Shown here piece by piece: positions 1 through 12,005 of a DNA stretch of 64,000 nt. This DNA comes from Asterochloris sp. CNOR1 (lineage: Eukaryota; Chlorophyta; Trebouxiophyceae; Trebouxiales; Trebouxiaceae). The DNA is taken from assembly GCA_963969365.1 (NCBI GenBank), contig OZ017748.1:3345001-3409000 (forward strand). Reading direction: 5' to 3'. The notes below the pieces were generated by a model. That model worked only from the letters and a program-made list of their open reading frames with translations. It made no database searches and was not told the DNA's origin. The position numbers and the translations under genes are program-made. How positions within the stretch are numbered: the stretch's first letter is position 1; the number at the start of each line of letters is the position of its first letter.

Positions 1-1300
1 GCTGATGAGCTCATGACCTGCAGCACAGTGAAACTGCTGAACTGACCAGCTGCATGTACCAAACACAGATTGACTTGAGTGAGGCTTGGTGCACCTATCA
101 TGCTCTGTGGTGGGGCCTGGCCATTGCTGCACAGCAGCTCATTGTCCTCGTCCATCTGGTAGATGCTGGCCTCAACCCAGACCAGCACGTCCCAGAAGCG
201 CCAGAAGTCCTGGTGGCATTGGCTGGCGGCAGGTGGGTGGGCAGCAGCAGCCAAGTGCAGCACAGCAGGGTCATGTTGGTATACATGCCTTGGGGATGGC
301 CAACCCATACAGCGGAAAGTAGGACTCTACAAAGTCCTCGATTGTGGTGCGCGCTCTGGTGCTGCAGATCAAGTGGCAGGCACTCAGCTGCAGGACTTGA
401 TCATCTAGCAATCAGGCTTCGGGGAGAGAAGCTTACAGTGCCCAAAAACTGACATTCAGGACATGCTGTGCACTGCTCTGACTGCCCCTGCTTGCTGCCA
501 TGCTGAGCAGCAGCCAAATCAACTATATTCAACTGTTGATCAGCCTGATCAAGCTCTTCTGCACTCTGTTCAACGATCCCTGATCTGCTGTTCAAGGTCC
601 TATGTGCTAATGCCGGCCTACGGACCTTCAGCCGAGTTGCCATTGCCTGTAGACCCCTTTCGAATCAAGCCTGGGATAGTAGATGCCATACAGCATCTCA
701 TACATGCCTTGACTGCAAGCTCTGGAGCTGCCGGAACATCCCCTCAGGGATCCTTCAAGCTGGCTCAGGCCCCTGCTGGATAATCAGGCTCACGTGCAGC
801 TTCTGGGCCACAGCGGCAGGACTCTGTGGACAAGTGTGCTGGAACAATGCAATGCTCTGTGTTATCGACAATACTCAGAGCTCATGGCTGTCTCCAAGGT
901 GACGTGGCTTTGATCAAATCAGCACACAACAACATGGTGGTCTGAAGTGCGTCATGCCCTGCAATGCCATGATGTGTCACCTGCCTGCATGAAGTAGTGT
1001 GCAGGGACTCCTACAGCAGCACAGTGCTCCGCAGTGCCCAGTCTGCTGTAGGAACAACAGTGCCATGGAGAGGGGTGTGACTGTGGCTGAGGCCAGGCAC
1101 AGGTACGTGGCGGAGGCCCAGGCTCGGCTACAGAGGGAGCTGACCGCTGCCCATGGCTGGGCACATGGCTGGCTGCCGCTGCGAAGGCAGCTCAGAGTGA
1201 GTGTAACGATCTCACCTACTGCAAACTGGGGTGCTGGCATTGTGTTGCCTTGCCATGCCTGGAGAACAGAGACCAGGGTTACAAACATGGCGGGATGCCA
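1..1300 (+). other. Unresolved partial gene, + strand (exon-like pieces)
   Basis: Several short stretches look like exons but I could not join them into one phase-consistent protein. Candidates are about 141-231 (ends AGGR before GTGGGTGG), about 630-783 (contains LPVDPFRIKPGIVDAIQHL), 769-898 (contains SGRTLWTSVLEQ and ends VSK before GTGACG) and about 1007-1196 (contains MERGVTVAEARHRYVAEAQ, before GTGAGT). The last is helical and charged. No family is recognised. The region would be the 3' part of a gene entering from the left of the window and ending before the ARGLU1-like gene, whose stop is at 1571. It could also be more than one gene. No stop codon or poly(A) signal can be assigned with confidence. 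Confidence 0.3.
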
Positions 1301-1570
1301 GCAGCAAGCTTCAAGCCTGGTGAAAGCCTCAATGAAGACAAGCCAGGTTCATGCACTCCCCCTACAAATGCCACTGTTTTGCCCTGCTCAGCTGCTTGCT
1401 GATGGTGCCCACCACAATCCAACAAAAGGCACAGTGCCCATCTGGTGCCCTGGCTATGCTCACAGCTCTGCTGCCTACAAGCAGGCTGGTGCCCTCAGCT
1501 CTCAGCAAGACATAAGAAGCAGTGCTCCATCCCAGGCCAGGCTTTGATGCTTGCTGGAAAGCCTGCCGTG

Positions 1571-4500
1571 TCAACCAAGCTTGAAGGATAGCTTGGTCCT
1601 TCCTCCTTTCTTGCCGAGGATCTTGGCCTGGTCCTTTTTCTTCTTTGTGTCCTCCTTCTTCCGCCTGCAGACGACGGAGGCTGCAGCTGGGCAGGTCTTT
1701 TGACTTGAAGCTGCATGTACATTGCCCTGTCCCTCTTGTTAAGATTGATCCAGATGTGCCTCCACCACCCCACACCATGACAATCGCACTGACACCATGC
1801 ATGCTGGGCCTGCCACGCATGGTGCCCACCGTTCTGCATCTTCTTTAGCTTTGCGCTGAAGCTCCTCAAACCTTTCCTCAGCCTGCTGGCGCTCTGCAGC
1901 TTCTGCTGCATGCCGCGCCTCCTCAGCCTGCACGGCGAAAAGGGCTGTTGCAGCATATGTCAGTACATATGTGGCAGAGTGTCTGCACAGCTTTGACTTA
2001 GTGCTGCACAGTGGGGCTGGGTGCTGCTGTGGACACTGCAAGGACAGGTGAAGGGGTTGCTGGCAGTGCCCATGTGAAGTGTGCCAAGCTGTCAGTCAAG
2101 CTGGGCCTCCGACCTCAAGTCAGCGCTGCGCTGCAATTCGCTGCGGCAAGGTGTGAGGGAGGCGCATGAGCTGTGCAGACATTGAGCCGAATCGGAGGTC
2201 ATACATGTGCCGAGCAGCCTTCACACCTCTTGCTGGCGTTCAACTTCTATCTGCTGCAGCTCCCGCTCCTTTGCCTGAATGGCCTCCTTAGCGCGCTGAG
2301 CCTCAGCCTCTGCTGCTGCCCGCTCCTGCGCAAGCTCCATCTCCACCTGCAGAACTGAGAAGGGGCTGGGCTCGAGACACCACTCCAGCCAGCGGCCAGA
2401 GCTCAGCTTGCAGGGGTGAGGTGATGCACCTGCCGGCATCAGGAAGCTGTTCATGTCTGCCCACCTGCTCCTCCAGCAGCGTGCGCTCCCTCATGAGGCG
2501 CTCCTGCACCGACTGCTGCACAGTGTTGGAGGCGATGACCTCTGCCACTCGTGCCTCCACCCGTTCAGAGACGATGCGCTCTGTCTCCTCTACTGTCAGG
2601 TGCTCCAGCAGCTCCTGCTTGCGCCTGCAGTAGTTGCAAGTGCAGCCATGATTGTGCACAGTACTGTCGGTCTGTGCGTGTGCAAGTGCCACTGGGTGCT
2701 GGCAGGCTTGGCCGCCTGCTTTTTGCTGAGGCCAACCCAGGAGGCCACACTGCCTCACTCAGCAGAGTTGTGCTGTGGCCAGGACACCTGGCAGTGAAGA
2801 TCTGTCCCAATTGCTCATCTGCACCGGCTGAGGCACCAGCAGCTGCTGCTGCTTGTGCTGGCATGCAGCAGCACTTCTCGGTGCTCAAGACTCATGCATG
2901 GACTCATTCCAGCAGCTCCTGCACACGCCTGGCCGATGCTGCAAGTCTGTTGAGCATCTCAATGACGCTCAACAAATCTGCCTGCAACCTTTCCAGCAGC
3001 TCCTGCAAGTGCCCTGCAGAACTGAATGTCAGTACTCACAGTCACTGCATGTAGTCGTTCCAGCCGCTCCTGCAGGTGCTGTCACAATGCAGGGGGCTTG
3101 CATTGCTGCACTTCAGCGCAAACAATGCATGCTCCGGCAGCTGCTGATTGACCTGCCGGGGGGACACGGATAGCTGCAATGCTCATGCGGCTTGCATCAG
3201 GGAAAGACACCTGCAGCGCTGACCACACACGTAGCAGCTCGCCTGTATATGGCAGCACACCAATCTGCTCGCTGGCACAAATGATACCCCAGCAATGCAG
3301 CATAGCATATGCAGCCACAGCCGCGCTGTGCCGGCCCTGAAGCAGCGTCTGTTGCAGGTGGCCATGCGCAGGCTGAGAGAGGGACCCCTGATGTTCCCCT
3401 TGCAGGAAACCTGCCGCCTGAGTGGTTGTGCTTTGCCCACATGCAGACAAAACATGTGCCTGCTGCCAGTATGCCAGCAGTACTGGGTGGCAGTTGGCAG
3501 AGCCTGCTACTCAACCACCACGCCAGCTGAAGCCTAAGCCATTTGTTGTTTCGCACGGTGACAGCCATCCCGCGCACCTCTCACGCTCTTCAGCGCTCTC
3601 TTGCGCCCGTGCTCCCCGTGCAGAGTCCCTGCTTCTCCTGCTGGGCCCGCCAGAGCTGCCACTGTCTTCGCTGCTGCTGCTGTCTCCTGAGCTGCTGCTG
3701 CTGCCGCTGGGGCTGCTGCTGGGGCTGCGCCGGCGCTTGAGAGGCGGCGAGCGCTCCTTGCGGCCTTGCTTTGCAGCATGCTCTGCTGCCGGGCGCTTAC
3801 CTGCTGGGCGCTCGGAGGCCTCAGGATGGTCAGGTGAGCGCCTTGCTCTGGGCCTGCAAGCACAAGGCGACAAAGGGGTCAGATCAATCTCGTGTATGCC
3901 TATGAGCTTCCTGCACTGACGGAAGGCTTGCAGAACAATGTGCAGGCCAGCAGGCATATGATGCTTTGCACAAGCAGCATGTGCGTTTGCCACAAGCACT
4001 GCAGCACATAAGATCGCTGGGATCAGTTATCTGACCTGTATAGTGGCCAAGCCGCAGGAGCCTGCCCCAAGCAGGTCACTGCAAGTACTGAAAACTGCTG
4101 CCCTTCAGTGAGCAGGTAACCTGAACTCAGCTGAGCAGGGGACAGGACCATCTCCCAAGCAGCTCAGCACAGAAAACGGCTGCGCCCCTGCAAGCCAAAA
4201 CCATGCAGCAACTCAGCAGGCCAGCTGCATTCTCAGCGGCTCTGCACAGAACACAGCAGCCTTCAAGTCACCTAGGCATGGGGGAAGGAGATCGACGGTT
4301 AGAGCCTGCCTTCAATGTCTCAGCAGGCCTCGCGGCGGGCTTCACCCTATCCCTGTCAGAGCGCACGCTGCGATCGTGATGCCTGGGGGAGGTTTCTGGC
4401 CGCCGCCTGTCCCTCTCGAGACGCCCCTTATCATCACGCACCCTGTCGTCACGCCTGCACAGCGGAGTGCCTCAAGAATCAAGAATATCGACAGCTGTGC

Positions 4501-5090
4501 AGGGTAGACCAAAGGCAGGGCCGCACATAGAGTCGTCTTGACATTGCAATGAAGTCGGCTGAAGGTCGACAAGCCAGCACTGATCACAGGGAGTGCTGGA
4601 AGCATCATAAGCAGCACCTGCCGTTGCTCTTCTCGCAGATTGACCATACCTACCTCTCCCTGTTCCTGTCCCTTTCTCTATCCCTGTCCTTGGCGCTGCC
4701 CCTCTCTCTGTCTCTGTCTCTATCCCTGTCCCTGGCTCTGTCGCGGTCCCTATCCCTGTCACGCTCCCTTTTCTTTTCATCATCATCCCTCCTCAAGCTC
4801 CTATCGCGATCTCTTTCACCACGCCTGCTGTCATGCCTCTCATACCTGCTGTCCCTGCAGCCAGCAGGCATTGCATGCGTGTTGCTGAGATCAAGATCTG
4901 TGTGGGCACCAATGCTACCTCCTGAAAGTCTTGCAATGCTTGGCAGCCACTGGGCACACCTGATTGTAAGCAGAAGACTCAACTCCAAGATCTGGTTGTG
5001 TGAAGTCTGGCAATGTCTCTCAGGGGCAGGCCCACCAAAGTCCAATCAATACCTGTCTGGAGTCCTTCTGCGCCTATCCCGCGACGCCAT
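1571..5090 (-). CDS. ARGLU1: ARGLU1-like arginine/glutamate-rich splicing regulator
   Basis: Eight exons on the minus strand: 5053-5090, 4654-4854, 4272-4454, 3578-3853, 2465-2624, 2227-2346, 1830-1927 and 1571-1664. They give 389 residues in phase. The N-terminus (about residues 14-80) is a run of RD/RE dipeptides, followed by a Ser/Arg-rich part with a poly-Ser stretch (about 140-233). The C-terminal part is a charged coiled coil starting ELLEHLTVEETERIV and ending ILGKKGGRTKLSFKLG. The coil and the KLSF tail match metazoan and plant ARGLU1, a nuclear protein that binds splicing factors and Mediator. The start is the only ATG that opens the RD-rich frame. Intron 4 (2625-3577) carries three decayed copies of the next exon's acceptor. 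Identity is firm from the tail motif; the role is inferred from the family. Confidence 0.88.
2900..3085 (-). repeat. Three decayed copies of an exon boundary inside ARGLU1 intron 4
   Basis: The block CCAGCAGCTCCTGC with flanks occurs in the real exon edge at about 2605-2630. Related copies lie near 2906, 2990 and 3057 (the last as CCAGCCGCTCCTGC). Each copy is followed by a degenerate version of the acceptor context. None continues an open frame that would improve the protein, so they look like decayed duplicates of the exon 5 acceptor region. Confidence 0.6.
4654..4790 (-). repeat. Low-complexity RD/RE dipeptide-coding tract
   Basis: The + strand shows irregular repeats of a pyrimidine-rich hexamer of the type CTGTCC/CTATCC. 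Read on the minus strand it codes for alternating Arg and Asp/Glu in exon 2 of the ARGLU1-like gene. It is coding low complexity, not a mobile repeat. Confidence 0.8.
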
Positions 5091-5503
5091 GTTAGAGTGA
5101 GAGTAACTCTTATTTTGTATTCGGTTTGGGAAAAACCCTTGCATTGCTCATGTCTGACCTTGGCCAGATGGATTGGTTGCCATGGCGTCTATTGCAGCCT
5201 GACTGCAGCCCAGCGGTCGGGCTGGGGAGCCACAGAGCACTGCTTGAGAAGCTCCTGCCTGGTGTGACAGACCTTACACAAATTGCTCTACTGGCCCTCT
5301 TGCTGGCAGATGAGTGGTGATCATTGCCAATGAGTCTCTCAGAGCAGTTGCAATATTCAGCGACAGAAAGCAGTGTGATCAAGTGGTGTGATCAAAGCAA
5401 TCGTATATGTACCAGAATTGACGATGCAGAACATTATTGGACTGTTGCAGCTGCTGAGGGCTGCACAATTGCTGAAGCAGGGCGCCCAAGTATGTGCAAA
5501 TGC

Positions 5504-8500
5504 TCAGACCTTCCAAATGGGCTTTCCTGCTGGCCTCTGCTGGCTGCAGCCTCGGTACAGCTTGATCTTGATGTTGTTGATGGCCTGCATGTGCCTCTCT
5601 GTGACAGCCTCTGCCTTCCTCTGGGCAGCCCTTGCGTTGGCAGTGAGACCCTGCAGCATTGCAGCGGCTGCAGCCTCCTCTGCCTCATGCTCCCGCACCA
5701 TCTTCTCATATTGGGCGGCCATCTCAACGGAGGCTGCCTGGAACAAGGCCTCCACTTGTGCCTGCAGCAATGTAACGGGAACGCTTGGGGCGGGGCTGCA
5801 ACAAAACCTCTGCAGTGAGAGCAGGGCTTGCACCAGAATTGCAGATTAGCAGCAGCATTCGCAGTTTTGGGCAGGCAGGCTCTGGGCTTTGACAATGCAG
5901 CCCATGCACTGCATTGATCGAGCAGCAACGGCAGAAAGTGGCACTCCTGCCATTGAGGCATGCGGTGCAGCCCAAGTTGTGCTGTGCTGCAGGTGGCCGC
6001 ACCTCCTGGGCGCACTGGTGGGCTAGAGCGGCTCTCCCCCGGCTGGCAACAGACGGTGTCATGCCGCTGAAGTCCACTGACCCAGGGGTGCCGGGCGTGG
6101 GGGGCACTGCGCGGCTGGCTGGTGAGGCTGTGCAAGACACCTGCACGGGCAGCATGGCAGGAGTGGACTGCTGGTCAGAGGCACTCACAAGGCAGACAGG
6201 ACAGCTGCCTGAACAGTGGGCTCCACTGACATCACCATGAGGATGCCACGCAGCCAGCAGGCTGTGCGCTTGACTCACCGGGTGCATGCCAGGGGACGTC
6301 TGCGCTCAGCCGGCCAGTGAGTCCCTGTTTCCCTGGCTGGCAGGGCTGCCTCCAAACAGAGCCACAGGCGCAGGGCTGAGCTTTGCCGCGTGCAGCTGGG
6401 GGCTGCGCATGGTGGCAGGGGTGCCTGCTGAGGACCTGCTCTGCATGCTGCCAGGGCTGTCCTGGAAGAGCAGAGCTGTGAAGGTGGGGCTGGCCACTGC
6501 TTGACCGCGCTGGGAGCGTGTTGCCTTGCCAGGCTTGGCCACACTCCTGGGGATGGAGGGTGTCTGGTCCCGCAGGGAGGGCACTCGAGTCTTGGGGCGG
6601 ACCACGGGGCTGAAGGCTGGCTGGAACTTCATTGCAGATGGCAGCTGCAGGCAGGGGAGGAGTGCATGTTGCTTGATGTGAGTTCTGGTACAGCAGAGGT
6701 AGATCTGTGACAGATTGGGGTGCAAAGGCGTGGCCCTCGTGCATAGGCTGCACGCAGGTGTGGGCTATTGGCTGGAGGTGGTGGCCGCAGGCATGAACAA
6801 GGACATGGCGACACACCAACTTCTCATACACAGCTGACTGCACAGCTGATCTGACGTCAAAGAAGAGGCAGCTCTGCAACATCAGCAGGCGAGCGTTGAG
6901 GTGCTGCTGGGTGTACTCACCATGCTCGGGCCAGGAAAGCCACCGGAGCGAGGGCTGAGGACGCCACTTGACGCAGCGGAGGTGGTGTAGTCCCACACCT
7001 GCAGATCGACCGAGGTCAGGGCGTTGCATCAGGGGAGCATGCTGTGGCTGCCAGCTAAGCTATCAATTGGTGAGGGCAAGGGGGATATACAGGACCTGGC
7101 AGTTTGGGGCCACAGCTGTGGCAGGTCAGTTGAGGGGAGAGGCTGCATGTATGACGTGGCGGTTTCCTCACCGTTGGAGGAGGGGGAGGGCTGCCCCTCT
7201 GCAGTGGCCTGTCAGCCCCAGCCAGGAAGCCACCACCCACACTGTTCGCTGGGGAGGGCGCCTGCAGCAGACAGAGCACAGCACTCAGTCTGGATGCAGA
7301 CACGCTTGCATCTGGCTGTGGCAGGCAGGGACTGCAGAGCAACTGAAGCATGAGGGCCGGGTAGTGCAGCAGACCAGACTGCACAGCAGTGCACCATGCC
7401 CAGACCAGGGGCAGGCATGACACGCTTGCAGGCAATGCAGGGATGCTGAAGTCACTTGATATGTGGCGACAGATAGGCGGTGGGGCCTCGGCTTTGCCCT
7501 GTCGGTTGAGAAGGAAGCCTGCAGCAAAGACAAGAATTTCAGCATTTGGCGGAGATGGAAAGGAACCATGGCAGAGGAGACAGCACCAGTCATGGCAGGC
7601 AGCCTCTGCAACGCCAGACGTGGGACCAGGCAGGTGGCTTGCAATCAGCCCAGCCCCAGACTGCAGCTCACGTGTGAGGCTGGTGACGGCATCTTGGCTG
7701 GGCCGTTGCTCAGGATGCTGGCCGGGCTGAGGGCCGCCAAAGGGGAGCGGGTGGGTCTTGCCTTGGCCCTCGCCTTGGTGCCAGCGCTCTACCAGTCATG
7801 GCAGGCAGCCTCTGCAACGCCAGACGTGGGACCAGGCAGGTGGCTTGCAATCAGCCCAGCCCCAGACTGCAGCTCACGTGTGAGGCTGGTGACGGCATCT
7901 TGGCTGGGCCGTTGCTCAGGATGCTGGCCGGGCTGAGGGCCGCCAAAGGGGAGCGGGTGGGTCTTGCCTTGGCCCTCGCCTTGGTGCCAGCGCTCTGCAC
8001 CTGCAGGCATGGCAGCAGAGGGAGACGTCAAGCAACAGGACACTGCCGGAGGGCGGAGTTATGTGTCACGCTGCATGTGTGCCAGGTGTCCCTGCAGGAG
8101 CGCCTAGACAGCTGGACACCAGGCAGACCATGCAGCGTATGCAGCAGATCATGGAGCTCGACACCACAAGTCTGGCCATGAACATGCAGAGCCAAGAACA
8201 ACCCAGGTTCAGGCAGGATGGCTGCGGAGCACGCAGCACCCACCTTGCTGGTCGAAGAAGAAGCTGCCTTGACACCCGGGGACTTGAGTCGCATGCTGGA
8301 ACATGTGGGTGGGTTGCAACAATCCATTGCTGAGCTGCAAGAGACCTGACCCAGCAAGGGTTGCTCCTGCAAATGTGCGAAATCCACTTTGAAGCACGCC
8401 AGACCAACTGCAACTGTCCACGGGAGGAGTCAAGGGCAGAAGGAGTCCTGGGGCAGGTGCCATCTGCAGCAGCTGCACAAGGCTCCCGCTGCCCCAATCC

Positions 8501-9770
8501 TAACTGCACCAGAGCCAATGCCCCACCTCAACTTCACCTGCTTGTGATGGGTGAGGCACTCGCCCCTACGCAGGCAGCCGTGAAAAGCAGTGGCAGCAGG
8601 GTGTCTGACACACAGTGGCTAGCATGCAGAGCGGTCACCTGTGGCTGGTGCCAGCCCAGCCGTGGCGTTGCTGACGCATTGCCTTGCAGGCTGCCGGGGC
8701 TTGGGGCTGCCATGAGGGAGTCCTCCCCCACCTGGAACTGTGCCTGCAGCTGCATCAAGGCAATGAGCAGCAGCGTGACAGGGGCTTGCTGGAGTTCCCT
8801 GGCAGCAGATGGCCCGCAGCGATGGTCCACAGCTCAGTTAATCTCTTGGGGGACACTATGTCGAGGAAACCCACGGCAATGACGACCACCTGAGCAGGTT
8901 GCTTGGGTGCACTGTGACCAAGTTGAAGTCTAGGGCCCAGGGAAGGCATTGCTTGCTCAGTTGTCATGACAGCAGGCACACGGTACTCCAACTGTGGCAG
9001 CGCCGCTCGGGGCCTCACCTCGTGAGCGTGGCAGTCTGGCTTGAAGCCGTACATGCTGGGGTCCCTCAGCCCTGCCAGCAGGTCTGCCACCTTGGCTGTG
9101 AAGTCAGCAGGTGTCTGCTCCAGCTGGTCAGCAGCCACGTTGCTAAGCAGTTCTGCCACAGCATCTGGGCTAAGCCCCTCCGTCACCAGGCAAGGCGTGC
9201 TGCCTGGCATCATGTAGCGCATTTGCTCCCGCTTCAGGCACTTTGCTGCAGCAGCCTTGAGCTCCTTGTCTGTCAGCCAGATCTCCTGCTGGGCCAGCAT
9301 CTCGCCAAGGCTGAATGCTTCTGGCCTGTAGCTGCCCACGATCTTGATGGGGCTTAGGTAGGCAGGGAAGAGCCCCTTGGGAGACAACGCTGCATCTGTT
9401 GAGGAGCACAGACGCAAGGAGTTCAACTTCATCATGTCTCTTCCCAGTCCCGAGCTCTCGGGACTGGGAAGGGCCACGATGAACTCCAACTCCTTGCGTC
9501 TGTCCTGCAGGTTTTGACTGGGCAATGTGAGCTCAGGCAGGCTCGTAAGCGGGGAGGTGCGCTTGTCGTCAGGAGACTCAGGGCAGTCAGCCTGCAGGCA
9601 AGGGGCCAGGGGTTGTCAGGCAAAGCAGCCTGGCTGCCTCCATGAGCCTTGCTGGGGCTTGATACTCACACACTATCTAGCTCGCTGATTATGAACGCAG
9701 GCTCTGCCCAGGAAAGGCTGGCAGCCCAGAGGAGGCAGAAGCAGGAGCGGATGAGGGCGGATGTTTGACT
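5504..9770 (-). CDS. Unrecognised Pro/Ser-rich protein with C-terminal coiled coil
   Basis: The best exon chain on the minus strand is: first exon ending at 9670 (start not found), 9019-9591, one or two exons in 8200-8760, 7878-8000, 7672-7788, 7456-7518, 7172-7261, 6921-6998, one exon from 6644 down to about 6330, 6003-6140 and 5504-5761. The well-resolved introns are all phase 0. The 191-codon exon 9019-9591 includes LSPIKIVGSYRPEAFSLGEM and is the most family-like part. The middle is rich in Pro, Ser and basic residues. The last exon is a coiled coil (EMAAQYEKMVREHEAEEA) ending near AINNIKIKLYR. I do not recognise the family. A spindle, kinetochore or other microtubule-linked protein would fit the architecture, but that is a guess. 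The donor after the exon at 6644 and the true start remain open. Confidence 0.5.
7585..7996 (-). repeat. Perfect 206-bp direct tandem duplication containing an exon
   Basis: 7585-7790 and 7791-7996 are identical base for base on reading. Each unit holds a whole coding exon of the unrecognised minus-strand gene, ending CCTCACAC before GTGAGC. The 5'-most copy uses the acceptor CTGCAG after 8000, giving a 41-codon exon at 7878-8000. The second copy has TGGTAG as a possible acceptor, giving a 39-codon exon at 7672-7788. Both are phase 0, so including one or two copies keeps the frame. It is either a very recent exon duplication or an assembly duplicate. Confidence 0.92.
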
Positions 9771-9845
9771 TTGAGGGAAAGCAAGTGTAGGCGGGTCAGA
9801 TAGGCTTGGACTTGTTTTCTTAAGATCTGCAGATTTATTGCAGAC

Positions 9846-12005
9846 ATGCACGTTTGCCACCAGCAATCCCACAGCCTGCAGTGGTCGCACCAGCCCGTGC
9901 AGGAGACAGCTCGATCCACCAGGCAAAAGTTAGTGTGTCGATTTGTGCAGCACAGAACTCGACGACCAAGCCTTGTCAGAATACAAACATTATGAGTGCT
10001 GATGCAGGCAAGCTAGACAAACACGCTGCAGAGTCGCTGTTGCCTCTGTCAGCAGCGCCGCAGCAGGTAGCCAGCCAAGCTTCACGGGGGAGACCTTCTT
10101 CAGCAAGCTCATAAATGCTGCCATCGATACGCCAGCCATCTATGGGCTCATGGTCAAGGCGGGCCGCAAGGACCTCTTTGACACGGCCAAGCGTAAGGGG
10201 GTGGATGTTGATGGGCACATAGAGCGGTGGCGAGACTCTCAGGTGGGCTGTGCTGGCGGGGTCTTCTGCGTCTGCTCTACAAGTGTGCATTGTGCCTGCC
10301 TCTGCTCAAAGCTGGCATGTTGGAAAGTCAAGTGGAAGTGGCACTGCTGCTCTCTATGTGTGTTGCATGCAGCCTGGTGGTGCTGCACTGTCAACACCCG
10401 CACTGCTCGTGTCCAGCTGTAGCACACCAGCTGCCCAACAGGTCAACAGGGTAATCAATTGCACCTCAATTCATTGGCGAGCAAGCTTAACACCCTCTGG
10501 CTTGTTGTGGTCCAGGCTCTTATACCTGAGGTGGAGAGCAGCGCAGTTCAGTACCCAGACTGGTGAGCGCCAGGTTGTGGCTGTACATGCTTTCCAGCGG
10601 GAGCAGCATGATGATGCAGCAGCCTGGCTGCAGGTACCTGCAGCCATTCCATGCCTACCAGCAGGGTCACCTCAGCTGGCAGGCAGCATTGGAGTTTGAG
10701 CCCATTCTGGAGGTAAGAGGCTTCAGAGGCGTCGACTTTCACCCACTCCCCCTTAATCTGCCGGCATTCAAAAGAATGTAAGCATCATGTGTGCTCTGCA
10801 ACTGCCGGTGCAGGTCATTGCTGTGAGGACACTTAAAACAGTGGACACCAAGATCCTAGGCCCTGCCGCAAAAGCTGTGTTGCAGCAGTCCTTCCTTCAC
10901 AGAATTCAGGCAAGGCTTTGGACAAGGGCTCAGAACAAGGGTCCAAGGGACCACTTTGAGGGTGCACCTGTGGCAGAGGCACAGATACCTCTTCCACAGT
11001 GTGACACTGCAGGCTCACGCTATTTCGATCCCCTGCAGGACTACTTGCAAGCACACAGCCTCCCACAGCCTGCCACCTTGCTGGACATTGGCTGCGGGCC
11101 AGGCCCCAGCTGCCGGGAGGCAGCTGATTTGTGGCCTGGCACACAGGTTACAGGTGTGGACCTGTCGCCTCACTACATTGCTCTGGCAGAGGCCCAAGAA
11201 AGGTGTGTTGACTGGCCTCTGCTCGTTGGCCTGGCGCCTTTTCTGCAGCTGTCTGTTCTGCAGCAAGGACGGGCACTGAGAGCGCTACTGGGTTCCCTCT
11301 AGCTGCTGCCTCTCAGCTGCAGACTTCTTCTACTGCTGTGCCAGTGAGGGTGCGCACTGAGAGTGGTGCTTGGGCATGAGGCCCCGTGGTCCCTGAAGCT
11401 ACTGCCTGTGGTGATGCACATAAGAGCTGGACCTCTTCTGCAGCACATCCTTGTGTGAGCTACCAAAGCTTCGACTGCAGGGAAGCAGAGCGGCAGGGAG
11501 CCCTGGTGCGGCAGCGCATCAGCTACAGGCATGCAGACATCCTCCAGCTGGACCCTGCAGATGGGACCTATGACATGATCACAGCCTCATACTTGATACA
11601 TGAGATGCCCGACCCTGTCACACGTCAGATCTTCCAGAAGTGCAGGCAGCTGCTGAAGCCCGGGGGCGTGCTGGCTCTGGTGGACATCGACCCCGAGTGA
11701 GTTCATTGTCAGTGCACTTTCTGGCTGATCTGCCAGCAAGCAAGGGTTTATGAACAGCTGAGCTTGCCAAGCATCTCAAAAGTTGTATTTGGCCCTGTTT
11801 GTGCTGAATTTTTGCTGCAATGTGCAGGTCAGCGGCGCTGCAGGCCCTCCCAGCTTTTGTTAGTTCCATCATGAAGGCAACGGAGCCCTACCTTGATCAG
11901 TACTGTGGCATGGACGCCAAGAATGCCATGGCAGATGCTGGTTTCAGCAATATAGAGTTTGTACCCTCTGACCCTCGGCACAGAGCAATGCTTGGCACCA
12001 AGTAG
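9846..12005 (+). CDS. Plastid-type SAM-dependent methyltransferase
   Basis: The exon chain is 9846-9883 (tentative), 10008-10242, 10516-10562, 10634-10712, 10814-10909, 11000-11202, 11481-11696 and 11828-12005, giving 363 residues in phase. Conserved blocks are ETFFSKLINAAIDTPAIYG, FHAYQQGHLSWQAALE, motif I LLDIGCGPG (about 192-200), YLIHEMPD, LLKPGGVLALVDIDP and a C-terminal SDPRHRAMLG. From memory these fit a family of predicted chloroplast class I methyltransferases found in plants and cyanobacteria. The substrate is unknown. The N-terminus is basic and rich in Ser/Ala/Gln, as in transit peptides. The first exon is chosen because it is the only nearby ATG that reaches exon 2 in phase; it is not certain. 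The intron at 10910-10999 would be GC-AG. It is 90 bp long and has no stop, so retention would add 30 residues. Confidence 0.8.

Noticed and set aside
655-690. TTCGAATC-type word near 658 as a tRNA T-arm
   Set aside because: No matching acceptor stem, D-arm or anticodon arm could be folded around it.
2900-3085. Echo copies in ARGLU1 as real alternative exons
   Set aside because: Their frames stop within a few codons and exon 4 joins exon 5 directly in phase with a family-like sequence, so no coding use is supported without transcripts.
4549-5100. Long + strand frame of Leu/Ser repeats (LSLSLSLS)
   Set aside because: It is the antisense of the RD/RE-coding exon of the ARGLU1-like gene; the minus-strand protein has the family tail and clean splicing.
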